64,000 nt of DNA from Chaetoderma sp. LZ-2023a. Lineage: Eukaryota; Mollusca; Caudofoveata; Chaetodermatida; Chaetodermatidae. Numbering within the stretch: position 1 is the stretch's first letter; the number at the start of each line of letters is the position of its first letter. The notes below the pieces were generated by a model. The model was not told the origin of the DNA. It worked only from the letters and a program-made list of their open reading frames with translations, and ran no database searches. A program made the translations under genes and the position numbers. The DNA lies in the NCBI GenBank assembly GCA_034401795.1, contig CM067373.1, forward strand, positions 87,505,448 to 87,569,447. The letters are read 5' to 3'. Positions 1 to 11,589 of this stretch are shown one piece after another.

Positions 1-400
1 GGCCCTGCTAGGACTGCAGACAATTTTTCGTTTTTATAACCAGCCAAGATGGCTGGTATTGTGTGAAGGCGCCCTCCAATCGGTGGCTATGTGGGCCATC
101 TTGAATATTTTTTCATATGATAACGCGGATACCATTTATCGGAATGGTTTGAAACTTCGTATAGTCATTGAATAAGTCCTGTAGACAAATGGAAAATGAT
201 TCCAAGTCTAATAGGAGTACCCAACATAGGGATCCATTTTGAAAGGAGCTTCTGAGTGATCATTTTTCTACGGCTTGATTGATCATTTTAAAAATCAAAA
301 GTCCATCTGAGTAGGTCTTTGGAAGAGACATATAGTTATCAATGGTGATCTGAAATTCAGTATGGCTACCCTATGTAGTCACGAGCTGTGATATCGAGTT
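1..400. other. Intergenic DNA, no gene seen
   Basis: No coding frame or structured repeat is evident. The stretch contains phrases such as 'gccatcttgaa' and 'ggctggtatt' that recur near 9.6, 11.7 and 12.2 kb, so it may be an eroded piece of the same mollusc-type repeat. It ends at the AT-rich tail of the adjacent LINE. Confidence 0.4.
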
Positions 401-2508
401 ATATATGTATGTATAATTACTGTATTCTGCAGCTGTAGTAGTAGAAACATTCTGCAGCTGCAACCAGTCCTTCTTCGCTTTTGCCCACTGTGTCGTGTCC
501 TCAGCCAAAATCATTAGCGTCCTCAGGTCCATTCTTGACTTGCGTATAGCTAATCCTGCTTTCATGAGGTCATTTCGTAGCACGCTTAGCAGATTTATGC
601 AATGACGTCCTCTCCTGTCTCTGTATTTGCTGGCTCCGAGTAGGGAGAATTCCAAGGCTCTCTGTGCTGGTGTGTCTTCTGGCATCCTTAGCACATGGCT
701 AAACATGGACCATCCTTGCTGGGTTCTTTTACAGACAGGGCGGCATATTACACATCTTGTATAGTGCATCGTTGGAAGTTATGCTCTCTGGCCATCAGTG
801 TCCAGTGATGGTGGGTAGGTGTTTGCGGTGGCAGGCATCAAATTTGTGTATAGCTGCCTTTGGAGCTGCCCAGCTGTTACAGTTATACATCATCAAGGAT
901 ACGCAGGTTGCATTGTATAAACGTAGTCTGTTTACCAAGGGCATCTGTGATCTACGAATCCATAGCTTCCAGAAGTAGCATGCAGCAATGTCAGCAGTAC
1001 TGCAAAGCAGTGAGCCCAGGATTTTACTTTTCCTCCATGGTTCGCCGTCATGGAGTGGATCGTTATTTTCTTTAGTTTCATGTTTTGTAGATATGTATAT
1101 GTGGGTGAACTCTGAGAAATTTTTAGTTTGCTTGCAGCTATTTGGAGAAGTTCATCAAGGGGTTTCTTTTACTCTCTATAAAGTCCACATCGTCGGCATA
1201 TTCCATCTCTAGTGGCATGACCAGTATTGACACCGGGGTGGGGGTGGGGTTGGTCTTGTGGGGTTTTCCCACACGGATTTCAATGCGGCAGCAAGGTAAC
1301 AGGTGAAGAGCACAGGGGATAGACCATCTCCCTGTGTGGAGCCGATTGATGTCTCAAACTTTACAGACTTCACTGACTTGACTCGTACCCTCAGTTTGGT
1401 GTCTGCAAGCAGTAGTCTCACTAGTCGTAGCTCATCTTCATTGCAACTGGCCTGGGATCTAGGATCTTTGAGCATTTAATTGTGTCGAAGGCTCGTGACA
1501 TGTCAATGCCCATTTTGTGGAAATCCCAGTGTTTGGACATGACTACCGACACAAGCATGCATTGGAGCCCATACAATGTCTGCACAGCTGCGTCCACGTT
1601 TGAAGCCACTTTGACATGATCCGGCGAAGTCGTCGATCTTGTCTCGGATGCGGCATAGAGTAACATTGGATAGGATTTTCAGTATGCTGTTAAGGCGCAC
1701 AATGGGCCGCATATTGGCTGGCGTAGGGGGGGGGGGGCTTCTTGGGCTTGGATAGTGCGATAAGGATGCCTTGGCCAACAGCGTTGATGGGAAGGTGTTG
1801 CATAAAAGCTGAATTGATTATGTGCGTGATCGGTTTTGAGATAATTTCACTTGCATATTTGAATAGTTCATTGCTCATGCCATCAGGTCCAGATGCACGT
1901 CCATTTTTCAAGGATTTAAGTTCCTTCTCAACCTCTGCTGTATTAATTGGTGTTAGTAATGGCCTGGGGTCTCCTGAGAATGGGTGCAAGGGCTCATCAT
2001 CGTGGTCAGTGAACTGTCCCCTTGAACCATTCTCGAATTGCCTCAGCTTTGCCCTTGTCAGTCCCGATAAAGTGTCCTTCTGCTAACAGTTTTACTACGA
2101 GAGGGTCATCAGTATACCTAGTTCTGTTGTTTTTGGAACACCTATGGTACTAGTAGCTGATGATTCCATAGATTTCAGTATTTTGGTTAGGGCTTCGTTT
2201 GGATCGGAGCTGACGTCGATGTTAGGTATCTGATCACCGAGGGCCTTTTTGTATGACATTTGAGTGTCAGTGTCGCTGGTGAGCTTAGGTAAGTTGTAGG
2301 TGACTCTACCCTCTTGCCTGGTATGGTGTTTCTACATTAGGTAGAGCTGGTTCATATTGAGGCGTGTAATGACAGGCTTATGGTCAGAATGGAGGTCTGT
2401 GCCTCCATAGGAACAAGCATCCCGAAATAGTGGTTTTGCTGATGTCTAGCATAGTATGAAATCTATTTGGTTGAAGACAGCTTTTGCAGCCTTAGAACCT
2501 TTTTGTTC
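401..2508 (-). mobile_element. RTE-like LINE, RT and C-terminal part (decayed)
   Basis: Reverse-transcriptase half of a non-LTR retrotransposon. Reading down the minus strand, the segment near 1990-1690 has the RT start (SLKNGRASGPDGMSNELFKY). The palm follows near 1666-1421 (MSRAFDTIK) and 1475-1209 (STQGDGLSPVLFT), with a YADD box near 1195. A C-terminal domain lies at 769-371 (HVLRMPEDTPAQRALEF). The frame is broken several times between these blocks. The 3' end runs into an ATAC/AT-rich tail near 400-420. The portion from 2508 to 2095, and again from about 640 to 400, aligns closely to the plus-strand copy at 43.6-45.0 kb. I assign it to an RTE-like lineage because the endonuclease and C-terminus resemble animal RTE proteins annotated as craniofacial development protein 2-like; the clade is from memory. 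It is not functional. Confidence 0.85.
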
Positions 2509-2815
2509 AACAGGAAACTGTGCTCGACATCCTCGGACAACGCAATCTTCCCACGAGCTTACCATGGCTACGTGGGATGTACGTGGTCTGACTGCAACAT
2601 CAAAGAGGCAAACCTTGGGTGCAGACTGTGACCACTATAAAATCGATATTACATGCATTCAAGAGACTAAAGTAGCTAAACACTCAGAGCAGCAACTTCA
2701 GACAGGCCATAAGCTAGTACCCATGGATCGAAAACAGGACACTTACCGTGGATTAGGCTTCGTAATCGGACCAAAGGTATTGGACGATGTCATTAGTTTT
2801 GGATATGTCAGTGAT
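2509..2815 (+). mobile_element. Inverted 5' segment (endonuclease) of the same LINE
   Basis: This encodes the start of an apurinic-type endonuclease (TMATWDVRGLTATSKRQ, then DITCIQETK at about 2650-2680) in the orientation opposite to the adjoining RT segment. It matches 43622-43928 of the second copy almost base for base and diverges at 2815. The inner edge at 2508/2509 joins element position about 44340 of the second-copy coordinates to element position about 43622. Roughly 400 bases of endonuclease sequence between the two blocks are missing. Such an inverted 5' block with a gap at the inversion point is the expected product of twin priming during LINE insertion. A later inversion is the alternative. 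Confidence 0.8.
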
Positions 2816-4500
2816 CCGTTAATATGCATGTGAAATATAATGTATGAACATACAGCCACACAGAAAGCATGGCAAAAATACAGATAGGCAGGCAGATAGA
2901 CAGACAGATATGCTCAAATGCAAAACACCCAACCTCCCTATGGGCGAGCATAAATATATAGCAAGCCAAATTCAAATGGGCTTACATTTATTTCGCTAGC
3001 TATCAAGAGCTATCCATCTTTCTGGAATTTGATTTGCGACACCCATTTAAATGAAGAAACACACTGGCACACATACAGATACGTGCACGCACGCACGCAC
3101 GCACGCACGCATGTGTATAGCCATACATGAACGTACTTATGTGTTAAGCAAAAGCAAAGCAAGTTAAGCAACGCAGAGCTAAATAATTGGTTGCCAGTAA
3201 ACAATTATTCCTTTAGCTACATACCTGATATGGGATGTGTTGCCTAAATAGAGCTAGAGCCCACAGCATTTACACAGAAATATTCATATGGACGCCAAGG
3301 TGCAGACAAAACCCCTCTAGAACAATGGCCTATCAACCCTCCAAACATCAAATCCCATCCGTCAGTCAACAGAAAGCCTAATGACACCCACCATTGCAAA
3401 CGAGAGGATAAAGTAAAGTACGCCAGTCAATTGCACGCCATCGCAAATACTCACATTTTCAGCAAATTTAACCTTTTAACCTGGCATCTGTGCCCCACTC
3501 CCCAAGGGGAGGAACTCAATATAGATGCCATCTCGCAATACCCAATCATATGGGTAACTGAAAAACTAATTTTGTTGAATTCCACCAGATGGTTTTGGAG
3601 AAAATATCAGGGCAGCGAGATAAACAGATTGGTTATTTCAATAACCATGGTAGCTCCTTCTGCAAATCGAACTGTGATAAATACCTTTGAAACATTTTAG
3701 AAAACACATTGGCAATAATCCAGTGTATTCAGAAAGTGGGGCAATCAAATCTATAAGAAATATTGTGGATCGAACATGAAACTGAATAAATTGTGCAATT
3801 TTTCCTATGATTTAATGTATGTCTGTGTGGAAATACGCCATGTATGATCATGAAATGGGAAATCATAAAAATGATGTATTTCAGTTAAAGACATAGAAAG
3901 GTATCGATTTCCATCTAATTAGGATTCGACAATTTATTAATGCTTACAATCTCGGATTTGTACTAAGATCGCGAACCTTAAAACAGTCACCAAGATGTGT
4001 TCGCGTGTGGAATTCTGTTAATTATTATAGTGTACTATATGAATAGTATGCCACAGACGCATGGAAACTTCATTATATATAGTATGAACTATATGCATCT
4101 TGTTTGAAGTCGTAGGCAGAATTCTTGTCTGCAAACGGGATTGTGCACTAAACCAAATACGCTTTGTGTGAATTAATATACACATCAACAGCTATAACTA
4201 TTCTCACCCCAGTGTGTTCAAGGGATTGGTCTACGTATCTTCACTCAAAAAGTTTTGAAAAATAGTTGCTCAGAGAAGCAATTATATAAATTACGCATAA
4301 TAAAAGAACATATCTAGAATACAAAGATTTAATTGTCAATATGACTATGGAACCCATGCCCCCCCCACCACCCTAACATCCCGGAACCGCAATGACGAAC
4401 ATCAATGCCTCTATAACAGATCCGCAATTGGACGAGATGCTGGGTTGAGAGAGGCATCAGAAAATGGACGAGACTTTTCCATTGTCTCCATGGTCATCTA
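2816..4500. other. Low-information intergenic DNA with short simple repeats
   Basis: AT-rich DNA with no supported gene. It holds a CAGA-rich run near 2880-2910 and an (ACGC)n run near 3085-3113. The latter produces spurious Cys/Val/Arg open frames. An open frame at 3431-3700 has no recognisable domain or codon signature. Confidence 0.45.
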
Positions 4501-4569
4501 AGACATACCCCACAAAGGGCATGTGAGATTATTGCAGTATGGGAAATACGGCACAATATTGCAATTAAT

Positions 4570-4622
4570 ATGGCGCTGCGAGCTTTTGATGACGAACATA
4601 TTGAATTATGGCCGCAGCTTGA

Positions 4623-4655
<33 letters not shown>

Positions 4656-4788
4656 TGATGATGCCGTTGAATTACCAGATAGACTCACTGCAGAAGCTTT
4701 CAGGAACCCAGTAGTCAACCATCACTCTATGAATATAAGTGCGTTCATCCGCATGTTGGGTTTCAGAAAGTTTTCGTTTTCAAAATGA
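4570..4788 (+). CDS. Hypothetical small ORF with a polyaspartate run
   Basis: A 72-codon frame opens at an ATG in 'aatatggcgctgcga'. It encodes MALRAFDDEHIELWPQ followed by about 14 Asp residues from a (GAC)n tract at 4620-4662, then ELPDRLTAEAFRNPVVN and a basic-aromatic tail. The start is acidic and looks like protein rather than random translation, and could be the N-terminal exon of a transposase or host gene. I recognise no family, and no continuation is visible downstream. It may equally be chance coding over a GAC microsatellite. Confidence 0.2.
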
Positions 4789-4961
4789 CGGCAAAAAGGA
4801 ATCATGTTGAAACTTGGTGGACTCATAAGGGTTAGTACAGAAACCAGAATATCAGTAATTGTACTATTTTCTTCTCATTGCCAAACGCTATAAAGAAATG
4901 TGTGCAGTATGTGTGTAACGAAAGAGAAGATTAAATATTGAGAAGAAACTTTTGATCTTTA

Positions 4962-5275
4962 GCTCAATAAATCGCCATGTTTCTCTGTCAGCCAGCCAGC
5001 CAGCAAGCCATCCAAGCCACAAAACCGTATTCCAGCCCGTATCTAAAAATACTGATGCGATTTGGCTCAAATTTTAAGACAACGGATCAGATCAAATTCT
5101 GAATTTGTGGATATCCTGGAGACTATTGGTCCGATTTGGCTCCGATATGAACATAAGAAAGGGCATGACCATACTCTATGATTCTGCAATTTTGGGGATG
5201 ATCCGAAAAATCCTGAAAATCCAGGGAAAATCCGGAATCCGCATCTACTGAGATTCTATCGACCTCGTTTACCTA
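4962..5275 (+). repeat. Dispersed repeat L, copy 1
   Basis: The stretch begins near 'caataaatcgccatgt', passes through a CAGC-rich run, and contains phrases such as 'cgtattccagcccgtatct', 'tggtccgatttggctc' and 'gattctatcgacctcgttt'. The same phrases occur in the same order at about 26085-26450. No coding potential is evident, so it is an interspersed repeat of unknown class. Confidence 0.65.
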
Positions 5276-5525
5276 TGAATGGAGAGGATCACAAGGGCAG
5301 TGTTTCATAAAAAAGTGTCCGACCTCTTTTTAGTTGTAATTTCAAGAGAAAATTCAGATCTAATGACTCCCATCACTGCTAAACAGAACTTCGAAAAATG
5401 TGGATTCCGTGTCTTCTTACTCATATTAATACAGTATTACGAGTCTTATGCACATACACAGTAGTTATAGTATTAGTCAAACAATGATATTGCCCACAAA
5501 TCGAATTGAGCTTGCATGCGTTGTG

Positions 5526-8500
5526 TGTAGCTCGCCGGATAGTGTCGGGCCGTTCCGGTGTATCATGTTGACTCGCCATGCCACAAGTGCATGATGAGTG
5601 ATGACGCTGGTTAGCATCCGGTCTCGGGGTGACAAACCTTTACGAGACTGCCCTGTGGGAAACAAAAAACGGCTCCTAAGGCCGGTGGAACTCAATCATT
5701 CCGGTGGGGCCGTGCGACCATCGTCGCGAACATTAAACACAACTGTCTCATCCCAAGAATTTGGGTCACCAATATGCCTGTCCATAACAATTTCGTGATC
5801 TATGGACTTACAAGATTTGATTTGGTGACCTAAAAATATACGTCTATATAATGATTTTACCTAAACAGTTATAAATATGCTAGATAAAACTAAAATAAGA
5901 GCATACGAAAATACGAGACATAGAGACAGGTAGATGCACTTTTAAACATGGGGCTCCCGGAGGTACCACACTCGTAGGTCCGCAGAGGTATCCCCGCATG
6001 GGAGCCTCCCGTACACGAGACTTAGCTAATTAACTTAATATAAGTTATTATACCTCTAAGCTGAAAGGAAGAAGATTATCTGGGACGAAAAGTTATGTGC
6101 CTCACGCGGGCACTACTCCTAGTGCTAGTTTGGGTGAGGAGTATTGTCCTCGCGTGGACCGTTGTTGCTGAATCCTTGCGAGAGGAAAGTGCCTCACGTG
6201 GGCCTCCGTCTCGGGAAGGTGTCGCCACTGCTTAAAGTTGGAGAAGAGTAATAGGCAAAAATGGGCCCACTCTAATATTTCAACCAAAAATGCTTGGGAA
6301 AGAAAAGACCATACCTAGTGAGATTATGACTATAGGATTACGTGCTGTTTTACGTGAAGACGGGGTGGGCGATTCCCGATGGATTCTCCCATCACCGTCT
6401 TATGTAATTCTTAGAATGCTGAATTAGTAGTTGCCGCTTTATTTATGCAGGCCTTCTTCTTTGCTTAATTAGCTTTTAGTTGTTTTCAAAACAAGAACTA
6501 TTTTTGCCACAAATGGCTGGTATCTACCTAGCTATTAGACACAGCTGTCACTGAGAATAGATGCCCTAAGACATCACCACTGAAGACAGCGCTCATACGT
6601 GTTACTTAGTAAGATCTCCGAACTGGATAAGAATCCAGACATCCCACATAAAACGTTACAAGACATAGGTTACTTTTCATGAAAGCATTATTAGACCATC
6701 GTTATGGTGGGAGTGAGAGAGACGAATACCCACTGTAAATGTCCTTCCCGCAAAGGCATGGCAGATCTAAATATCATGCCCAGACATTCTAATGGAATTC
6801 GGTGGGAATACGTATCTCGCCTGTCACCGGGTCCTATGGAACTAACCGTTTAACCTGTCGTTAGGTTTATATACAAGTTGCCATGTTTTGCACTGCGGTG
6901 CGGGAGGTTTGTTCAGTAATAAATAATATATGTTTTCGCAGTGCCTTCCTACATTGGCTAAAGTGCTAACTACTAAGTATCCAAAGATACACGGGGAATG
7001 TGTGTGATACCGCACCCTGGCCATTACCGCTCGGAAACCCCAACAGTTTCCCAGAGTCGGATCAACCCATGGTGCGGATGGGAACATCCAAATAATTAAG
7101 AAGCCACAAGGCTGACTGGAACATGAAGAGAGACAAAATCTTGGAGTTCTGAGTCTTACCGGAGTGCGTGGCTAGATTATCGCACTGCCAGAAGAGATGA
7201 GTACATTCCCGAATAGGTAATGACGAAAGTGTCTCTATATACATACATAATCTAACCAGAACAATCAATACAAATGATCAAAGTTATATATATATATAGT
7301 ACAGGTTAACGAACCTACTACGGTGCGGTTAGTAAAACACCTTTTGAAAATGAGGATAACTATAAACAAATACAGAAATTATAACTAGCGGTCCTAAGAC
7401 CGTTACGGTTCCTTTTAGTCATCGGGACCGTTCTTACGGATACAATATAATTAACGAAACACATATAGAGAAATAATTAAACTGTAAAGTATAGTTACTT
7501 GAATACTCGGTAGTCATTCTTAAGTTAGGCTACCGTGTTACTGAAATTGATACGTCATTCCATAGTCGACGTGCGTTGATGCATTCTCCGGAAGCTGGAA
7601 GGTTCCCGCAGGTTGGTTCCCAGCTGTCTTCCGCAAACAAGATTCCCTCAAGAACACTCATGGCGGGACTACATCGCTCAGCACTGTAAACCTAATAGGA
7701 TGTCTAATGAGCAGTCAGCAAAAGATATGATAGTACTACTGTGGTGAAGAAAGTTCCCATACACCGATGGCATGGATGGAAAGTGTAAACAACCCGATCA
7801 CAAACGGGTGTTGTCAGAGGCAAACGAAGATACAAAACAAAGCTTCACGGTGCTGGGTACGTCAGCCAGCTCTGAAGACGCACCGGGCAGAGCTCACTTG
7901 CTGCGGTTGAAAGTCAGAAGAACCTACACGATATCAGTGTGGTGATATTTGAAATACCACTTTTCGGCGTGGCCGGCAGATCCGGCGAGTCATCCATCAA
8001 AGAACATCCTGCTTTCTACATCTGTAGAGTCACATATTCAGGCCGTAAAGACCTCATCGCAAATTTGTGTTCCGAAGTAGATATTGATATTCATGAACAA
8101 TAATCAGAAGTTCCAAATTACTCCCGTAAGTAGGGAGTTACAAAATTGTTTTAGTGCGGTGGGTTGGGCAACTGCCAGCTACTGGAGAAAAACCTGACTC
8201 ATAGCGAAGTAATACGCATGTTGTTTGTCGCGCTAATAGTAGCTGGTACAGATCCAACCTGTTCGGCCCCTGGCCGAGGATGCTCTCGATCTCTGGATCG
8301 TGTCTCCTTTTATACTCCGTGTGACGTCACAGGCGCAGGCTCCAACCAATCATCGTTCGAGCATCAGCCAATCAGCGCGTAGCTAATAATAGCGCAGTCG
8401 AATGTTTTAGAACATTCTAGGTCTGCGTCCACGTGGTTATGACGGTTAAGGTTATCAAGAAGGGTTTTTCATGGATAACTCAGCCATTTCTTAACCGATT

Positions 8501-8828
8501 TTGAAATGGTTTACAGATTTAAAAAGCCCGTTGAATTCTGGTCTTGATTAATGCCCGATTCAACCGAAACATGCAATCAATAAGGATTACAGGGTACCAT
8601 CTCGGTACACTAAAAGCGCCATCCTATCTTGGTCGTAAACTATGCGCTCTATCAAAAATAGCATCTAGATGCGCGCATGCGCATCATGCATTTCAACGAA
8701 CTTAGTCGTTTTTGCAACGAGATCTCTCTCATAGGTTCATATACGCTTATGGCTCTACCTAGGGGGGCGTGTTCAGGAAACGAATACAGGACGGGCGCCA
8801 CGTACCCGACCGGTCGATCCAAACTACA
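5526..8828 (-). mobile_element. Solo-LTR-like block of LTR family A (fossil)
   Basis: On the minus strand the block starts TGTAGTTTGGATCGACC at 8828 and ends GAGCTACA at 5526, with the TG..CA termini and short inverted ends of an LTR. Its length is about 3.3 kb. The first 2.7 kb matches 40558-43505 on the plus strand, and its first part matches 59092-57290 on the minus strand. Its last 65 bases match the sequence directly before a tRNA primer-binding site at 32401, which independently identifies that edge as an LTR end. A CCAAT/CRE/TATA promoter lies about 500 bases in. The flanks (GTTGTG and CCTGCA) show no clear target duplication, so it may be an old or recombined solo LTR. No intact gene lies inside. 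Confidence 0.7.
8308..8380 (-). promoter_or_regulatory. LTR promoter: CCAAT boxes, CRE, TATA
   Basis: Read on the minus strand, two ATTGG (CCAAT) boxes are followed by TGACGTCA at 8329-8322, seven bases, then TATAAAAGGAG from 8314. The spacing is the same in the plus-strand copy at 41.1 kb and similar at 58.5 and 38.5 kb. Transcription would start about 30 bases past the TATA box, heading toward lower coordinates. Confidence 0.7.
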
Positions 8829-9954
8829 CCTGCACACTGTCAAACCACTGCAGAAAGTCACATAAAATTTCCATGAACTTTGACAATTCAATGCATAATC
8901 GATTTCAGTTTTGACTCCACATTTGAACAGACTACACTAGCAACGATTCGCGCAAATTTCTAGGCATGGTACCTGGATTTATTCAACATGCTTTGGGAAG
9001 TATAGTACTTAGACAATTTTATGAACCCCGACATAGGCATGTTACATAGTAAAGTATGCCACATAGGTTTTAGGTATACTTAACTTGAGCATTTGTATTA
9101 ATACAGGGCCGGCGTATAAGTGGATAAGTCAAGCTTGGGAAGTTACTAAAACCAGCCTCGATATAGTGTGAATGGGACCTGTCAACTGGGACTCAACAGA
9201 GGCCAACCATACCAATATCCCCTTCTTCGTGACAGACAGAGTTAAGAACGTCCCAGGGCCTCCACTCGCTATGCTGATAGAGGACCCATGCACATTTATT
9301 GTAAACAAATTTAACTCCTTTTGCCATGACTTTGGCTTGAAAATATACCCTCTTCCTGAAAACCCGCTTGCCATTTTGACATTAAAATCCAGCCCTTTTC
9401 TCAGCAAAACAGTTGATATTTCATCAAAGAGAACCCTTTTTCTCAAAAGAATCAAATTTACAACAGGAGTGACAGCAATGTTAAAGGCACAATTAATAAA
9501 TTGTTTTTGTTTGGTCCATTTTTTCATTCTTGAAAATGAACTGCTGTACCGATCAGTCTGAAACTCATTAGATTTAATTTCATCAATAACTAATGGCGAT
9601 TCAAATTTGTTCAAGAGAACTTAATCATTGATAAAACATGGCTGTCATGGACAAATCAAAATTGTAAGTTTGCTGGCCATATTGGATTTTTTTATCTCGA
9701 TGGAACTTAAGATTCAATTTGAATGTGTAGTCAGCGTTCATCATTAATTTTCTACTAAATATCGTTCGTACTGAATTCTCAGTTTTGTATTTTATGTCTT
9801 GTTACTGCTGAATCTAAAGTATTGTCTGTTCTAATGATAATGGTCCAGGTTAGCGTTAAGACCCTTAGACCTCTTGCGACCATTATATACAAATAAGTGC
9901 GATTAATCGTAGATGTAATGGTGGGGTTCTCAAATTTGCTCATGAAATTTTGAT
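8829..9954. other. Intergenic DNA with overlapping unassigned frames
   Basis: Two long overlapping frames exist here: 161 codons on minus at 9614-9129, and 129 codons on plus at 9172-9561. Neither has a recognisable domain. The minus frame has a mildly protein-like composition with a basic segment (KKWTKQKQF) and hydrophobic stretches. The antiparallel overlap makes at least one spurious, and I cannot choose. The 9600-9730 portion carries 'catggctgtcatgg'-type phrases shared with 11.75 kb, that is, the mollusc-type modular repeat. Confidence 0.35.
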
Positions 9955-10092
9955 TTTCTCAGCAAAAATGTCCATTTGCAGAACCATGAGACTATTTTTT
10001 TAATTTACCACTTGAATGACTGACTCGCTTCCCATTCCAGTGTTAACCCTTTTTAAAATACTCTTCTGGTTCTGTATGTGGATATTTCTCAA
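9955..10092. repeat. Foldback MITE family P, copy 1
   Basis: An inverted repeat with left arm 'ttgcagaaccatgag...aatttaccacttgaatgac' and right arm 'cattccagtgttaac...ctcttctggttctg'. The core 'CCACTGGAATGACTGGCT' and its reverse complement recur in at least five other places in the window. No coding capacity. The best-preserved member, at 25.6 kb, has TTAA-flanked ends. Confidence 0.7.
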
Positions 10093-10295
10093 ATCGACTG
10101 CCAAACCAGTTTTCTGCTTTGCATTTCTGCATGTAATCAATTAACTAATATAGGATCTCTTTATTAATGCTCAGTTAAATTAGTTTTTAAAATATTTTTT
10201 AATTAATTTGACAATTAAAGTGCTGCATTTATACATATATACCCTTTGTATGATGAACACGTTAGTGCTCAATATTTATTCATGGAAAATTTCAA

Positions 10296-10440
10296 TTTTC
10301 TCAGAAAAAATACCTTTTGCAGAACCAGAAGTTTATTTTTTTAATTTACCACTGGAATGACTGGCTAGCTTACCAATCCTATCATTCCAGTGGTAAATTT
10401 TAAGAAAATAGTCTTCTGGTTCTTATATTATTGTTCTGCA
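10296..10440. repeat. Foldback MITE family P, copy 2
   Basis: Well-formed hairpin. The left arm runs 'ttttgcagaaccagaag...ttaccactggaatgactgg' and the right arm 'atcattccagtggtaaatttt...tcttctggttct', around a short loop at 'ctagcttaccaatcc'. Its left flank ('ctcaatatttattcatgg') resembles that of copy 1, so the two may be a tandem or duplicated pair. Confidence 0.75.
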
Positions 10441-10905
10441 TATTTGACACCAAACTATAGATATATAATATGGGAGTTATATTTATCATCGGTCTGTGAT
10501 CGTCAATGTTATCTATATTTCATATACTTAAAAATATTCAGTATAGTGCCTTATGAATACATACGATGCATCTGTGATAAACATGAAAACCTGTACACAA
10601 ATTACATTTCTGATAGTAATATAATAAATTTAATTCATTTATTTGATCTGTTTCTTATTCAATGTCGACCCTTTCCCATGGATTAGGACATAGTAAATTC
10701 TATATGATGTATGATATGCTGTTGAACATTTTGAATCGAATATCACTGACCGTCTTTGACCTAGATATTGATTCTTTGACGTCTTGGAATTTATTAACTT
10801 TAGTCTCATAGAATGTCATGGAATTTCAAATACAGAAAGGTGCTCAAACCCTACACCATCTTTATATTCAGGCCAATAAGATTATTTTCCAAACTTTATC
10901 CCTTC
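10441..10905. other. AT-rich DNA, no gene seen
   Basis: A 98-codon frame at 10390-10686 (rich in Tyr, Ile and Phe) is what AT-rich noncoding DNA gives by chance. Nothing else is recognisable. Confidence 0.4.
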
Positions 10906-10962
10906 CCTGGAATGACTGGTAATTTTTAAAAATAGTATTTTCTTGGTCTACAAATGGATGCT
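10906..10962. repeat. Foldback MITE family P, partial copy
   Basis: Only one arm is present: 'cctggaatgactggtaatttttaaaaatag' then 'ttcttggtctacaaatgga', matching the right arm of the family. The partner arm is not seen. Confidence 0.55.
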
Positions 10963-10969
10963 GTCAATG

Positions 10970-11580
10970 GTGGTTGTTTCTTGAAGCATCGACAAATTGT
11001 TTTCAAAATGGGTAGGGCAATATCCATCTTGTAGCAGGATATGGGTTAATTGGTCACATTTTCCCAACAATAATGTTCAATATCTCAAGATATTTATCAC
11101 AGCTTTTATTTGTATACATTGGTACATAAATAAACAGGTTCTGGCATGGATTGTCGTCTGTGGCGATGGCTTTCTGGAGCACCGCCAAATCTGACTCTGC
11201 ACTCTATCATGATGTATTACATATTTTTCCTGAAGCACTGCCAAATCATTCTCAAATAAAAGGCACCGGTGGTGTTTGTCGTCTGTGGAGGTGGCTTCCT
11301 GAAGCACTGCCAAATCATTCTCAAATAAAGGGTTCTGCCGGTGGTTGTCATCTGTGGCGGTGGCTTTCTGAAGCACCGCCAAATCTGACTCTGCTTTCTA
11401 TCATGATGTATTACACATCCTTCAGTCTCTGCTCTGCAATACAGGTAAATAAACAAAATACAAATAGGCACTGGCGGTGATTGTCATCTGTGGCGGTGGG
11501 TTCCTGAAACACTGACAAATCATTCTCAAATAAAAGGTCTTGGCCGTTATTTTCGTCCGTGGCGGTGGCTTTCTGTAGGT
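10970..11580. repeat. Minisatellite, about 65-70 bp unit, about six units
   Basis: Degenerate tandem repeats share 'tgtggcggtggctttctgaagcac', 'cgccaaatc' or 'tgccaaatcattctcaaataaa', and a GGT/CGT-rich linker. A longer variant contains 'tctatcatgatgtattacac' twice (near 11203 and 11398). Both strands stay open through it, yielding repetitive W/L/E/A/P peptides that I regard as by-products. Confidence 0.7.
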
Positions 11581-11589
11581 TAAGGGATC

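Noticed and set aside
9129-9614. 161-codon minus frame as a host gene
   Set aside because: An antiparallel 129-codon frame overlaps it, no domain is recognisable, and the surroundings are repeats. It is kept only as an unassigned frame.
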